Shown here: positions 7,111 to 14,957 of the stretch, piece after piece | Layout: each line of letters opens with the position of its first letter | Numbering within the stretch: position 1 is the stretch's first letter | Source: Akkermansiaceae bacterium UBA2381 | GTDB lineage: Bacteria > Verrucomicrobiota > Verrucomicrobiia > Verrucomicrobiales > DEV007 | Direction of reading: 5' to 3' | NCBI GenBank assembly: GCA_002344215.1 | Contig: DDSV01000021.1 | Coordinates: 320-61,663 of the forward strand | DNA length: 61,344 bases | Translations under genes and position numbers: made by a program | Notes under the pieces: model-generated | Database searches by the model: none | What the model saw: only the letters and a program-made list of their open reading frames with translations | What the model was told of the DNA's origin: nothing

Positions 7111-9435
7111 ATGCTCCGTAAAATCTCCCGCCGCCTTAGCTTTAAGTTCCTTTCCTCTCTCGCCGTCTTCGGGATCATTCCGCGGCGGGACGTCGAGGCT
7201 CAGGATTCTTCCGACCGGCTTGACCGGTGGGATCGCACCGGTGATCGCGTTTTTCTCGGTGGAGATTTCTGGGCAAATCCGATGGAGGACTGGCGCATCA
7301 AAGACGGCTGGGCCGAGTGCCTCGTCCGCTCGGGTAATCGCAGTATTCATTCACTCACGCACCAGATTGGAAACGCGGAGGGTTCATTTACGCTCTCGGT
7401 GCGTCTCGTGAGACCGGCCGGACTCCCTGACGAAGCCGGTGCCGGTTTTAAAATCGGCGTGCGAAGCGATCTCAACGAAGTGAAGAGCAACTGCTTCGCC
7501 TCCGGCGGTCTCGTCGCCGGCATCACCGCGGGGCAGCTCGTCCTCGGACGCGAGTCGGGTCCGCTCACGGTGCCATTTCCCTCGGGGGAATGCCTCCTCG
7601 TCCTAAAGGGTGCTCCCGGTGAGGGGCCCCGCTACGATCTCGATCTTAGCGCGCAGTCGCCCGACGGAACCGTGCTCGGTTCACTGAAATTCTCAGCGCA
7701 AAAGCAATTCGTTACCGGCAACATCGCGCTCGTGAGCCAGTTCCACGCTCCGCCCAAAGGCCGTGAGGAGTCCGCCTCGTGGCGCTTCACCGAATGGCGG
7801 GCTTCGGGCGATGCGCTCACAGTAAAAAAGGAACAGCGCTTCGGACCCATCCTCTGGACGATGTATTCGCTGAGCGATTCGCGCGGTGACGAGGGTTTTG
7901 TGATGAAGCTCACCGCTCTGACCGGACCGCTTGCAGTGGCTGGCGGGGAAAAAGTCGAACTTCTCGTGGAGAAGGGCGGCGCGTGGCAAACCATCGGCGA
8001 AGCCGCGCTCGACACCGATGCCTGGGTCGCGACCTTCCGCCTTCCGAACTGGGACGAAAAGAGCGAGGCCGCCTACAAGGTGGTCTACCGGGAAAAGCTG
8101 AAAGACGGCAGCGAAGTGGTCGATGAGTGGAGCGGAAGGATCAAGGCCAACCCGGCAGGACGCCCCCTCCGCATCGGCGCGCTGACCTGCCAGAACGACT
8201 ATGCCTTTCCCTACGAACCCGTTGCGAAGAACCTCGTCAAGCTCGACCCCGATCTGCTCTATTTCTCGGGCGACCAGCTTTACGAAAATCACGGCGGATT
8301 CGGCATCATTCGTTCACCCGCCGATCCGGCGATCCTGAACTACCTGCGCAAGTTCTACCAGCACGGCTGGGCCTTTCGCGACGCGATGCGCAACGCCCCG
8401 ACGATCTGCATTCCTGACGATCACGACGTCTTCCACGGCAATTACTGGGGCGAGGGCGGCAAGGCCATGGTCCGATCCGAAGAGGACCGCGGCGCTTCAT
8501 CCAAGGGCGGTTACATTCAGCCGGTGAAGATGGTCAACGTCGTCCACAAAACAAACACCTCGCACCATCCCGACATCTACGATTCGACGACGATCGAGCA
8601 GGACATGAGCGTTTACTACGGCGACATGGTCTACGGCGGGGTCGGCTTCGCCATCCTCGGCGATCGGCAGTTCAAGAGCGGACCCGAGCACGTCACCGTC
8701 GATGGTCCGCGCGCCGATCATGTCGTCGGGAAGGACTTCGACACGGCTTCGCTCGACAAGCCCGGCCTGATCCTTTTGGGGGAACGTCAGGAAAAATTCC
8801 TCGAAGCCTGGGGCGACGACTGGCGCGGCCATACCATGAAGGTGCTCCTGAGCCAGACCCTTTTTGCCAATGCCGCGACTCATCACGGGGATTACGACGG
8901 CTATCTCAAGGCCGACCTCGATTCCGGCGGGTGGCCGCAGACTCCGCGCAACCGGGCCGTTTCCATCCTGCGCAAGTCCATGGCCCTGCACCTTAACGGC
9001 GATCAGCATCTCGCGACGATGGTCCAGTATGGCGTCGACAAGAAGCGTGACAGCAACTGGTCCTTCTGCACTCCGGCAATCGCGGTCGGCTACCCGCGCT
9101 GGTGGAGGCCCGACGAGGTCGGCATGCCGCACGAAAATCGTCCCCGCCATGGTCTTCCTGAAACCGGCGAGTATCTCGACGGCCTCGGAAACAAAAACTA
9201 CGTCTATGCCGTGGGTAATCCCGAGGTCGGCAAAGCCCCGCATCGATACGACAAAGCCCATCAGAAAGGGAGCGGCTTCGGGCTCGTCACGATCGACCTC
9301 GTTGCGAAGACCTACCACTGCGAGGCCTTCAAGTTCCTCGTCGACGCCACCGACGGGAAAGCGGACAATCAATTTCCCGGATGGCCTCTCACGATCCATC
9401 AGACGGAGAACCGCGGGGAGAATCGGGTGGGGTAG
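7111..9435 (+). CDS. PhoD-like alkaline phosphatase/phosphodiesterase (metallophosphatase)
   Basis: The frame opens further upstream through the REP-like pair, but the ATG at 7111 begins a basic-hydrophobic leader ending near VEAQ, so this start is preferred (774 residues). The N-terminal half is a beta-rich domain of unknown role. The PhoD-like metallophosphatase domain carries LYFSGDQLYE (D388), IPDDHDVFHGNYWGEGGKA (DDHD at 436-439) and LNGDQHLATM, matching PhoD metal ligands. PhoD enzymes release phosphate from mono- or diesters outside the cytoplasm using Fe/Ca. The sulfatase starting at 9443 follows only 7 bp after the stop, suggesting co-transcription. The substrate is not known. Confidence 0.85.
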   Translation: MLRKISRRLSFKFLSSLAVFGIIPRRDVEAQDSSDRLDRWDRTGDRVFLGGDFWANPMEDWRIKDGWAECLVRSGNRSIHSLTHQIGNAEGSFTLSVRLVRPAGLPDEAGAGFKIGVRSDLNEVKSNCFASGGLVAGITAGQLVLGRESGPLTVPFPSGECLLVLKGAPGEGPRYDLDLSAQSPDGTVLGSLKFSAQKQFVTGNIALVSQFHAPPKGREESASWRFTEWRASGDALTVKKEQRFGPILWTMYSLSDSRGDEGFVMKLTALTGPLAVAGGEKVELLVEKGGAWQTIGEAALDTDAWVATFRLPNWDEKSEAAYKVVYREKLKDGSEVVDEWSGRIKANPAGRPLRIGALTCQNDYAFPYEPVAKNLVKLDPDLLYFSGDQLYENHGGFGIIRSPADPAILNYLRKFYQHGWAFRDAMRNAPTICIPDDHDVFHGNYWGEGGKAMVRSEEDRGASSKGGYIQPVKMVNVVHKTNTSHHPDIYDSTTIEQDMSVYYGDMVYGGVGFAILGDRQFKSGPEHVTVDGPRADHVVGKDFDTASLDKPGLILLGERQEKFLEAWGDDWRGHTMKVLLSQTLFANAATHHGDYDGYLKADLDSGGWPQTPRNRAVSILRKSMALHLNGDQHLATMVQYGVDKKRDSNWSFCTPAIAVGYPRWWRPDEVGMPHENRPRHGLPETGEYLDGLGNKNYVYAVGNPEVGKAPHRYDKAHQKGSGFGLVTIDLVAKTYHCEAFKFLVDATDGKADNQFPGWPLTIHQTENRGENRVG

Positions 9436-9442
9436 GAAGATT

Positions 9443-11062
9443 ATGAAACTGGATTCACAAACGATTCGATTGGCGGCGCAGTTCGTCCTCACGTTCTGCC
9501 TGAGCCCGCTTTGTGTCCACGCTCAGGACACAAAACGCCCGCCCAATATCCTCTTCGCCATTGCCGATGACTGGGGCGCCCATGCCGGAGCCTATGGTAC
9601 CCCCTGGGTGAAGACGCCGGGCTTTGACCGAATCGCAAAGGAAGGTGTCCTCTTCACCCGCGCCTACACTCCGGTCGCGAAGTGCGCCCCCTCGCGCGCC
9701 ATCGTCCTCACCGGACGTCATGCCTGGCAACTCGAAGAGGCGGGAAATCACATGGCTGTTTTTCCCCCGAAGTTCCAGAGCTGGCCCGAGACCCTGATGC
9801 AGCGGGGCTGGCATGTCGGCATCACCGGCAAAGGCTGGGGTCCCGGCATCGCCAATGACGCCGACGGAAAACAGCGTCTGATCACGGGCAAGCAGTTTAA
9901 CAAACACAAACTCGAGCCTCTCACGGCGGAGATTTCGAAAAACGACTACGCGGCGAATTTCGTCGATTTTCTCGAAGAAGCTCCGGCTGATGCGCCCTGG
10001 TGTTTTTGGTACGGATCGACCGAACCGCATCGCGGATATGAACATCAGTCCGGCGTCAACAAAGGCGGAAAGAAGCTCACCGACGTTGATCGCGTGCCTG
10101 ACTACTGGCCCGACAACGACACTGTCCGGCACGACATCCTCGACTACGCCCTCGAGGTCGAGCACACCGACAACCACCTCGTGCGCATGATCGCGGAACT
10201 CGAGCGTCGCGGCGAACTCGACAACACTGTTATCATCGTCACTGCCGATCACGGCATGCCCTTTCCCCGGGTGAAAGGTTACGCCTACCATGACTCGAAT
10301 CACATCCCCCTCGCGATTCGCTGGCCCGGCGGGATCGGCACGCCCGGTCGGATCATCGATGACTTCGTCAACTTCACCGAGATCGCCCCGACCATTCTCG
10401 ACCTCGCCGGGATCCCTCAGGAAAAAAGCGGCATGGCGGCGATCACGGGTCGGAGCTGGCGGGAGATCCTCGAGAGTGATCGCTCCGGTCGGATCGAAGA
10501 GTGGCGCGACCATGTCCTCGTCGGCAAAGAGCGCACCGACATCGGTCGCCCCTATGACTGGGGGTATCCCATCCGCGGGATCATCCGTGACGACTTTCTC
10601 TACCTGCGGAACTACGAGCCCGACCGCTGGCCCGCTGGCAATCCCGAAACCGGCTACCTCGACACCGACGCCGGCGCAACGAAGACGGCCATTCTCGAGG
10701 CCGGGCGTCGCGATCGCAATGACCGCCACTGGCAACTGAATTTCGGGATGCGTCCCGCTTCGGAGCTCTACGATCTCAAGGCCGATCCCGATTGTGCGGT
10801 GAATCTCGCCGCCGGAGAAGATCAAGCCGCTCATATGGCCCGGCTCGAGTCCGAGATGACCGCGCGTCTCGAAGAACAGGGCGACCCGCGCATGTTTGGA
10901 AAAGGATACCTCTTTGACGAGTATAAGATTCACACCGACGCCACGCGGAATTTTTACGAACGTTTCATGAACGGCCAACTCGACCGCAAGTCCGCGGGTT
11001 GGGCAGATGAATCCGACTTCGAACCCGAGCCAATCCCTCAAACTCCTTCTAAGCAACCATGA
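9443..11062 (+). CDS. Secreted sulfatase (N-sulfoglucosamine sulfohydrolase-like)
   Basis: This 539-residue type I sulfatase has a signal peptide (residues 1-28), NILFAIADDWG for calcium binding and the formylglycine signature CAPSRAIVLTGR, whose C81 would be converted to formylglycine. TADHGMPFPRVKGYAYHDSNHIPLAIRWPG and the C-terminal ELYDLKADPDCAVNLA are typical of the SGSH/heparan N-sulfatase-like branch. The open frame extends upstream into the PhoD-like gene, but the ATG at 9443, with GGAAG about 6 bp before it, fits the signal peptide. The stop overlaps the next gene's ATG by 4 bp. It probably removes sulfate from a polysaccharide; the exact substrate is unknown. Confidence 0.92.
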   Translation: MKLDSQTIRLAAQFVLTFCLSPLCVHAQDTKRPPNILFAIADDWGAHAGAYGTPWVKTPGFDRIAKEGVLFTRAYTPVAKCAPSRAIVLTGRHAWQLEEAGNHMAVFPPKFQSWPETLMQRGWHVGITGKGWGPGIANDADGKQRLITGKQFNKHKLEPLTAEISKNDYAANFVDFLEEAPADAPWCFWYGSTEPHRGYEHQSGVNKGGKKLTDVDRVPDYWPDNDTVRHDILDYALEVEHTDNHLVRMIAELERRGELDNTVIIVTADHGMPFPRVKGYAYHDSNHIPLAIRWPGGIGTPGRIIDDFVNFTEIAPTILDLAGIPQEKSGMAAITGRSWREILESDRSGRIEEWRDHVLVGKERTDIGRPYDWGYPIRGIIRDDFLYLRNYEPDRWPAGNPETGYLDTDAGATKTAILEAGRRDRNDRHWQLNFGMRPASELYDLKADPDCAVNLAAGEDQAAHMARLESEMTARLEEQGDPRMFGKGYLFDEYKIHTDATRNFYERFMNGQLDRKSAGWADESDFEPEPIPQTPSKQP

Positions 11063-12654
11063 AACTCTCTTCCCGCACCTGTAGCGAAACTCGTGAGAGT
11101 TTTGTCCATCGACCTGCCCGCCTCATCCCGCTCTTCCTCATCGCGTTCCTTGCCGCCTGCCTTCCGGTGAAAGCCGAAAAGCCCAACATCCTCTTCATCG
11201 CGATCGATGATCAGAACGACTGGATCGGGCACGTCGGCGGGCATCCCATGGCGAAGACTCCGCACCTCGATGCTCTCGCGGCGCGCGGCACCACCTTTCT
11301 GAACGCCCATTGCAACGCTCCGCTCTGCAATCCCTCGCGCACCAGTCTGCTCATCGGACTGCGCCCGACCACGACGGGAATCTACGGACTCTCCCCATGG
11401 TTCCGTACCGTACCCGGTTTCGAAGATCGTGTCAGTCTGCCGCAGCACTTCGCCGCGAACGGTTACAAGACCCTCGCCGCCGGGAAGATCTACCACGGAG
11501 GCACCGGGAGTGGTGCTGGCGGGGGAAAAGGGAAGGGGAAAGACAAAGCCAAAGCCGCTCCTTCTCAGGAGCCCGCCCCGCCCGTGGAGTTTGACGTGCG
11601 CGGTCCCAGTCCGGGTGTTGGACCGAAGCCTCCAAAAAAACTTATTCCTCCCGCTCCGATGGGAGATCATCCCGCGATGGACTGGGGCGTCTGGCCCTTG
11701 GACAATGATGACACCGGTAAAGGCGATTATCAGGTCGCGAGCTGGGCTATCGAGCAGATCGAGGCCTCGAAAAAGGAGGAGCCCTTTTTCCTCGCCGCCG
11801 GATTTTTCCTCCCGCATGTGCCCTGCTACGCGACACAAAAGTGGTTCGACCTCTACCCCGACGACGACAGCGTTCTCCCCGTGATCAAGCGAGGAGACCG
11901 CGACGACACGCCGCGTTTTTCCTGGTATCCACACTGGAGCCTGCCCGAGCCGAGGTTGAAGTGGGTCGAAGAAAACGGGCAGTGGCGGAACCTGGTTCGC
12001 AGCTACCTCGCCTGCACCAGCTTCGTCGATGCGCAGATCGGTCGTGTCCTCGAAGCGGTTGAGAAAAAGGGGCTCGCCGACAACACCATCGTCGTCGTCT
12101 GGGGCGATCATGGCTGGCACCTCGGTGAAAAGGCGATCACCGGTAAAAATACGCTCTGGGATGATGGCACCCGCGTGCCCCTAATCTTCGCCGGACCCGG
12201 TGTCAGCGCCGGAGGCCGCAGCACGCAGCCGGCCGAGTTGCTCGACATTTATCCGACGCTCATCGATCTCGCCAGCCTGCCGGTCCGGGATGATCTCGAG
12301 GGGCTGAGCCTGCGCCCGCAGCTCATCGATTCCGCGACTCCGCGCGAGCGCCCCGCCGTCACGAGTCACAACAAGGGGAATCACGGGATACGCTCGGAGA
12401 ATTGGCGCTACATCCGCTACGCCGACGGCAGCGAGGAACTCTATGATATGAAGAAAGATCCCAACGAGTGGACCAATCTTGCCGCTGATCCCGCCTTTGC
12501 CGAGGTGATAAAGGAACACAAAAAATGGATTCCCAAAATCGACAGCGATCCGGCTCCCAATAGTGCCAGTCGGGTCCTCACCTATGATCCGGTGACCGAC
12601 GAAGCCATTTGGGAGGGAACCACCGTCAAACGCACCGATCCCATTCCGGAGTGA
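11059..12654 (+). CDS. Secreted sulfatase (iduronate 2-sulfatase-like)
   Basis: This 531-residue sulfatase has NILFIAIDDQNDW (metal site), the modification motif CNPSRTSLLIGLRP with C90, the phrase TGIYGLSPWFR typical of iduronate-2-sulfatase relatives, and DHGWHLGEKAITGKNTLWD. A Gly/Lys/Ala/Pro-rich insert (about residues 152-178) is unusual. The signal peptide is long: residues 8-15 of its n-region are encoded by a REP-like element (11081-11103), after which RLIPLFLIAFLAACLPVKA supplies the hydrophobic core. No alternative start lies after the repeat. The ATG overlaps the previous stop by 4 bp, suggesting translational coupling. The class is sound; the substrate is inferred. Confidence 0.92.
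   Translation: MKLSSRTCSETRESFVHRPARLIPLFLIAFLAACLPVKAEKPNILFIAIDDQNDWIGHVGGHPMAKTPHLDALAARGTTFLNAHCNAPLCNPSRTSLLIGLRPTTTGIYGLSPWFRTVPGFEDRVSLPQHFAANGYKTLAAGKIYHGGTGSGAGGGKGKGKDKAKAAPSQEPAPPVEFDVRGPSPGVGPKPPKKLIPPAPMGDHPAMDWGVWPLDNDDTGKGDYQVASWAIEQIEASKKEEPFFLAAGFFLPHVPCYATQKWFDLYPDDDSVLPVIKRGDRDDTPRFSWYPHWSLPEPRLKWVEENGQWRNLVRSYLACTSFVDAQIGRVLEAVEKKGLADNTIVVVWGDHGWHLGEKAITGKNTLWDDGTRVPLIFAGPGVSAGGRSTQPAELLDIYPTLIDLASLPVRDDLEGLSLRPQLIDSATPRERPAVTSHNKGNHGIRSENWRYIRYADGSEELYDMKKDPNEWTNLAADPAFAEVIKEHKKWIPKIDSDPAPNSASRVLTYDPVTDEAIWEGTTVKRTDPIPE
11081..11103 (+). repeat. REP-like GTAG hairpin inside a coding region
   Basis: It reads GTAG-C, stem GAAACTC, loop GTGA, stem GAGTTTT (last pair G-T). 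It is the third copy of the element at 6937-7005, again with paired stem changes. It is translated in frame within the signal-peptide n-region of the sulfatase. Confidence 0.7.
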
Positions 12655-12672
12655 AAAAAATACAAACCATCC

Positions 12673-14355
12673 ATGAACCGTTTCTTTCTCTCTCTCTTCC
12701 TTTTCCTGACCTCGTCAGTACTATTTTCCGCTGACGAGGCACCCGCCGCGAGGCCGAATGTGCTCCTCATCTGTGTCGACGATCTGAAACCGACTCTCGG
12801 CTGCTACGGGGATGCCCATGCAAAAACTCCGAACGTTGACCGCCTTGCGGCCCGATCTCTGCGTCTGGATCGCGCCTACTGCAACCAGGCCGTTTGTTCG
12901 CCCTCGCGCAATGCACTCATGACCGGACTGCGTCCGCAGACGCTCGGTATTTACGATCTTCCCACGAACTTCCGCCATTCCCGCCCTGATGCGGTCACGG
13001 TCGCCCAGTATTTCCAACAGCACGGGTATCGGACCGAGGCGATGGGAAAAATCATGCATGTCGGTCACGGGAACGGTGAAGACGAAAGGTCGTGGGATGT
13101 TCCCCATTTCAAGCCGAAGGTGCCCCAGTATGCGGTGAAGGAGAACAATCCCCCCGCCGGTGCCAAACGCGATCCGAAAAACCCTTCCAAGGATCCCAAA
13201 GGAGCGGCGACAGAGTCGGCTGATGTTCCGGACGATTCCTACGGCGATGGGCAGATTGCGATCGAGGCCGTGAAGCGGCTCAAGACAGCAGGGAAGTCGG
13301 GTAAACCGTTTTTTATGGCGGTGGGCTTTCTCAAGCCCCATCTCCCCTTTGTCGCTCCGAAGAAGTACTGGGACATGCATGATCCGGCGAATCTCCCGCA
13401 GCCGGAAAGACTCACTCCGCCCAAGGGAGCGCCCGACTATGCCCCCCAGTTCGGAGGCGAGCTTCGCAGCTACAAGAATATCCCGGGTGGGAACACTCCG
13501 CTCGACGAGGCGACTACCCGTCACCTCATCCATGGCTATTATGCCGCGACGAGCTACATGGACGCGCAGTTAGGCAAGGTGCTCGATGCCCTGGATGAAA
13601 CCGGTCTCGCGAAGAATACCATTGTTGTTTTCTGGGGCGACCACGGGTGGCATCTGGGTGATCACGGAATGTGGTGCAAACACACGAACTACGAACAGGC
13701 CGCACGTATTCCTCTCCTAATCGCCAAGCCTGGCGGCGCGGGTACTGTCTCGTCCGCTCTCGTCGAAACCGTGGACATCTATCCGACCCTCGCTGCCCTC
13801 GCCGGACTGCCGGCACCGGCGGGTCTCGATGGACGAAGTTTTGAATCGCTTTTGAGTAATCCTGTTACGGCTCATCGGGACCATGCCATTCACGTCTACC
13901 CCCGGAACAAGCTCCTTGGCCGGGCGATCCGGACGGATCGTTACCGCCTTGTCGAGTGGAAGTCCTTCGGCAGCGATTCCGCGACCGCCGAATTCGAACT
14001 GTACGATTACGAGGAGGATCCCGGCGAAACGAAGAACCTTGCCGCCGGGCGACCCGAGGTCGTCAAGCAATTGCAGGTCCTCCTCGCCTCCCACCCGGAG
14101 GCAAAACCCCAGATCAAAGTCGATCCGGCCAACGGAGAAGAAGCAAAGCCGGCCTCCAAACCAGCGGCCGCATCTAAAGATCGCGGGGCCATGTTTGAAA
14201 AGCGGGACAAGGATGCCAACGGCTCGCTGAGTCGGGAAGAGTTCCTCCTAAACCAACCTGATCCCGAGGAAGCCCCGAAGCGATTTCCCCAGTTCGACGC
14301 AAACAAGGACGGGGTGCTCTCAAGAGAGGAGTTTGTGAAGAGCGGGAAGATTTGA
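12673..14355 (+). CDS. Secreted sulfatase (iduronate 2-sulfatase-like) with C-terminal EF-hand pair
   Basis: This 560-residue protein has a signal peptide (1-20), NVLLICVDDLKP, the formylglycine motif CSPSRNALMTGLRP (C75) followed by TLGIYDLPTNFR, and GDHGWHLGDHGMWCKHTNYEQA, all typical of iduronate-2-sulfatase-like enzymes. Beyond the sulfatase domain (about residue 490) a short Ala/Pro/Lys linker leads to two EF-hand loops, DKDANGSLSREEF and DANKDGVLSREEF, the usual calcium-binding spacing. EF-hand tails are known on PVC sulfatases and may bind calcium or aid anchoring. The gene is 18 bp after the previous sulfatase and ends the hydrolase block. The substrate is unknown. Confidence 0.92.
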   Translation: MNRFFLSLFLFLTSSVLFSADEAPAARPNVLLICVDDLKPTLGCYGDAHAKTPNVDRLAARSLRLDRAYCNQAVCSPSRNALMTGLRPQTLGIYDLPTNFRHSRPDAVTVAQYFQQHGYRTEAMGKIMHVGHGNGEDERSWDVPHFKPKVPQYAVKENNPPAGAKRDPKNPSKDPKGAATESADVPDDSYGDGQIAIEAVKRLKTAGKSGKPFFMAVGFLKPHLPFVAPKKYWDMHDPANLPQPERLTPPKGAPDYAPQFGGELRSYKNIPGGNTPLDEATTRHLIHGYYAATSYMDAQLGKVLDALDETGLAKNTIVVFWGDHGWHLGDHGMWCKHTNYEQAARIPLLIAKPGGAGTVSSALVETVDIYPTLAALAGLPAPAGLDGRSFESLLSNPVTAHRDHAIHVYPRNKLLGRAIRTDRYRLVEWKSFGSDSATAEFELYDYEEDPGETKNLAAGRPEVVKQLQVLLASHPEAKPQIKVDPANGEEAKPASKPAAASKDRGAMFEKRDKDANGSLSREEFLLNQPDPEEAPKRFPQFDANKDGVLSREEFVKSGKI

Positions 14356-14367
14356 GGGCGAAACCCA

Positions 14368-14802
14368 TTATGGTGTCAGGTTCATGAACCCGTCCTCATC
14401 AAGCGGCAGGCCCGGATTCCAGGCGACCTCCCAGTAGTAGCCGTCCGGGTCAGTAAAGTAGCCACTGTGCCCGCCCCAGAAAGCGTCCTGAGCAGGCTTT
14501 ACGACCTTGCCTCCGGAGTTCTCCGCAAGAGCCAGCACTTCCGCAACTTCGTCCCTCACACGAACATTGTGGGCCAGAGTGATGCCGCCAAATCCTTCCC
14601 GTTGTGGTTTGATGTCTGAGGAGATATCGGCCGCAAGGTGCTCGATCGGGAAAAGGGAAAGCCGGGTTCCCGAGGTGTTGAAAAAGGCAACTGGATCCCC
14701 TTCAGCATAAGTCGTCGGCCACCCGAGCCCATCGCGATAAAAGCGGACGGATCGGGGAAGGTCCGATACGCCGAGGGTAATCAGGGTGATGCGCGGATCC
14801 AT
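14368..14802 (-). CDS. VOC-family (glyoxalase/bleomycin-resistance-like) protein
   Basis: This 144-residue cytoplasmic protein shows the paired beta-alpha-beta-beta-beta pattern of the vicinal oxygen chelate superfamily: ITLGVSDLPRSVRFYRDGLGW at the N-terminus and GGHSGYFTDPDGYYWEVAWNP at the C-terminus. Family members include glyoxalase I, extradiol dioxygenases and antibiotic-binding proteins. The substrate cannot be read from sequence. It converges on the sulfatase block, with only 12 bp between the stops. Confidence 0.85.
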   Translation of the reverse strand: MDPRITLITLGVSDLPRSVRFYRDGLGWPTTYAEGDPVAFFNTSGTRLSLFPIEHLAADISSDIKPQREGFGGITLAHNVRVRDEVAEVLALAENSGGKVVKPAQDAFWGGHSGYFTDPDGYYWEVAWNPGLPLDEDGFMNLTP

Positions 14803-14877
14803 CGGGCGAGAATTGTAGCAGGATGGAGTCGACTCGTCTACATCGCGCTTCGTCGAAGCCTGTCCGCTTTACGTAAA

Positions 14878-14899
14878 AGGGCGACCTGATGGTCGCCCT
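14878..14899 (-). terminator. Intrinsic terminator downstream of the autotransporter gene
   Basis: A perfect 9-bp stem (14878-14886 with 14891-14899, AGGGCGACC/GGTCGCCCT) with a 4-nt loop is followed, on the minus strand, by TTTT. It lies about 60 bp past the autotransporter stop. Confidence 0.7.
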
Positions 14900-14915
14900 C
14901 CACGGAAAAATGAAC

Positions 14916-14955
14916 TAGCGCTAAACAGCTAAAACGCTACCAGCTAAACAGCTCC
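14916..14955. repeat. Degenerate AGCTAAA-type repeat
   Basis: Several imperfect copies of a CAGCTAAA-like unit lie between the terminator hairpin and the stop of the autotransporter gene. They resemble the AGCTAAT array at 17162-17267, but the 7-bp register is broken. Confidence 0.5.
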
Positions 14956-14957
14956 CC

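Noticed and set aside
8864..9442. N-terminal extension of the first sulfatase into the PhoD-like gene
   Set aside because: The extension is out-of-frame translation of PhoD-like coding sequence; the ATG at 9443 begins a normal signal peptide.
9455..11056. A 533-codon open frame antisense to the first sulfatase
   Set aside because: High-GC coding DNA leaves long open antisense frames; the plus-strand frame has complete sulfatase motifs, the antisense frame has none.
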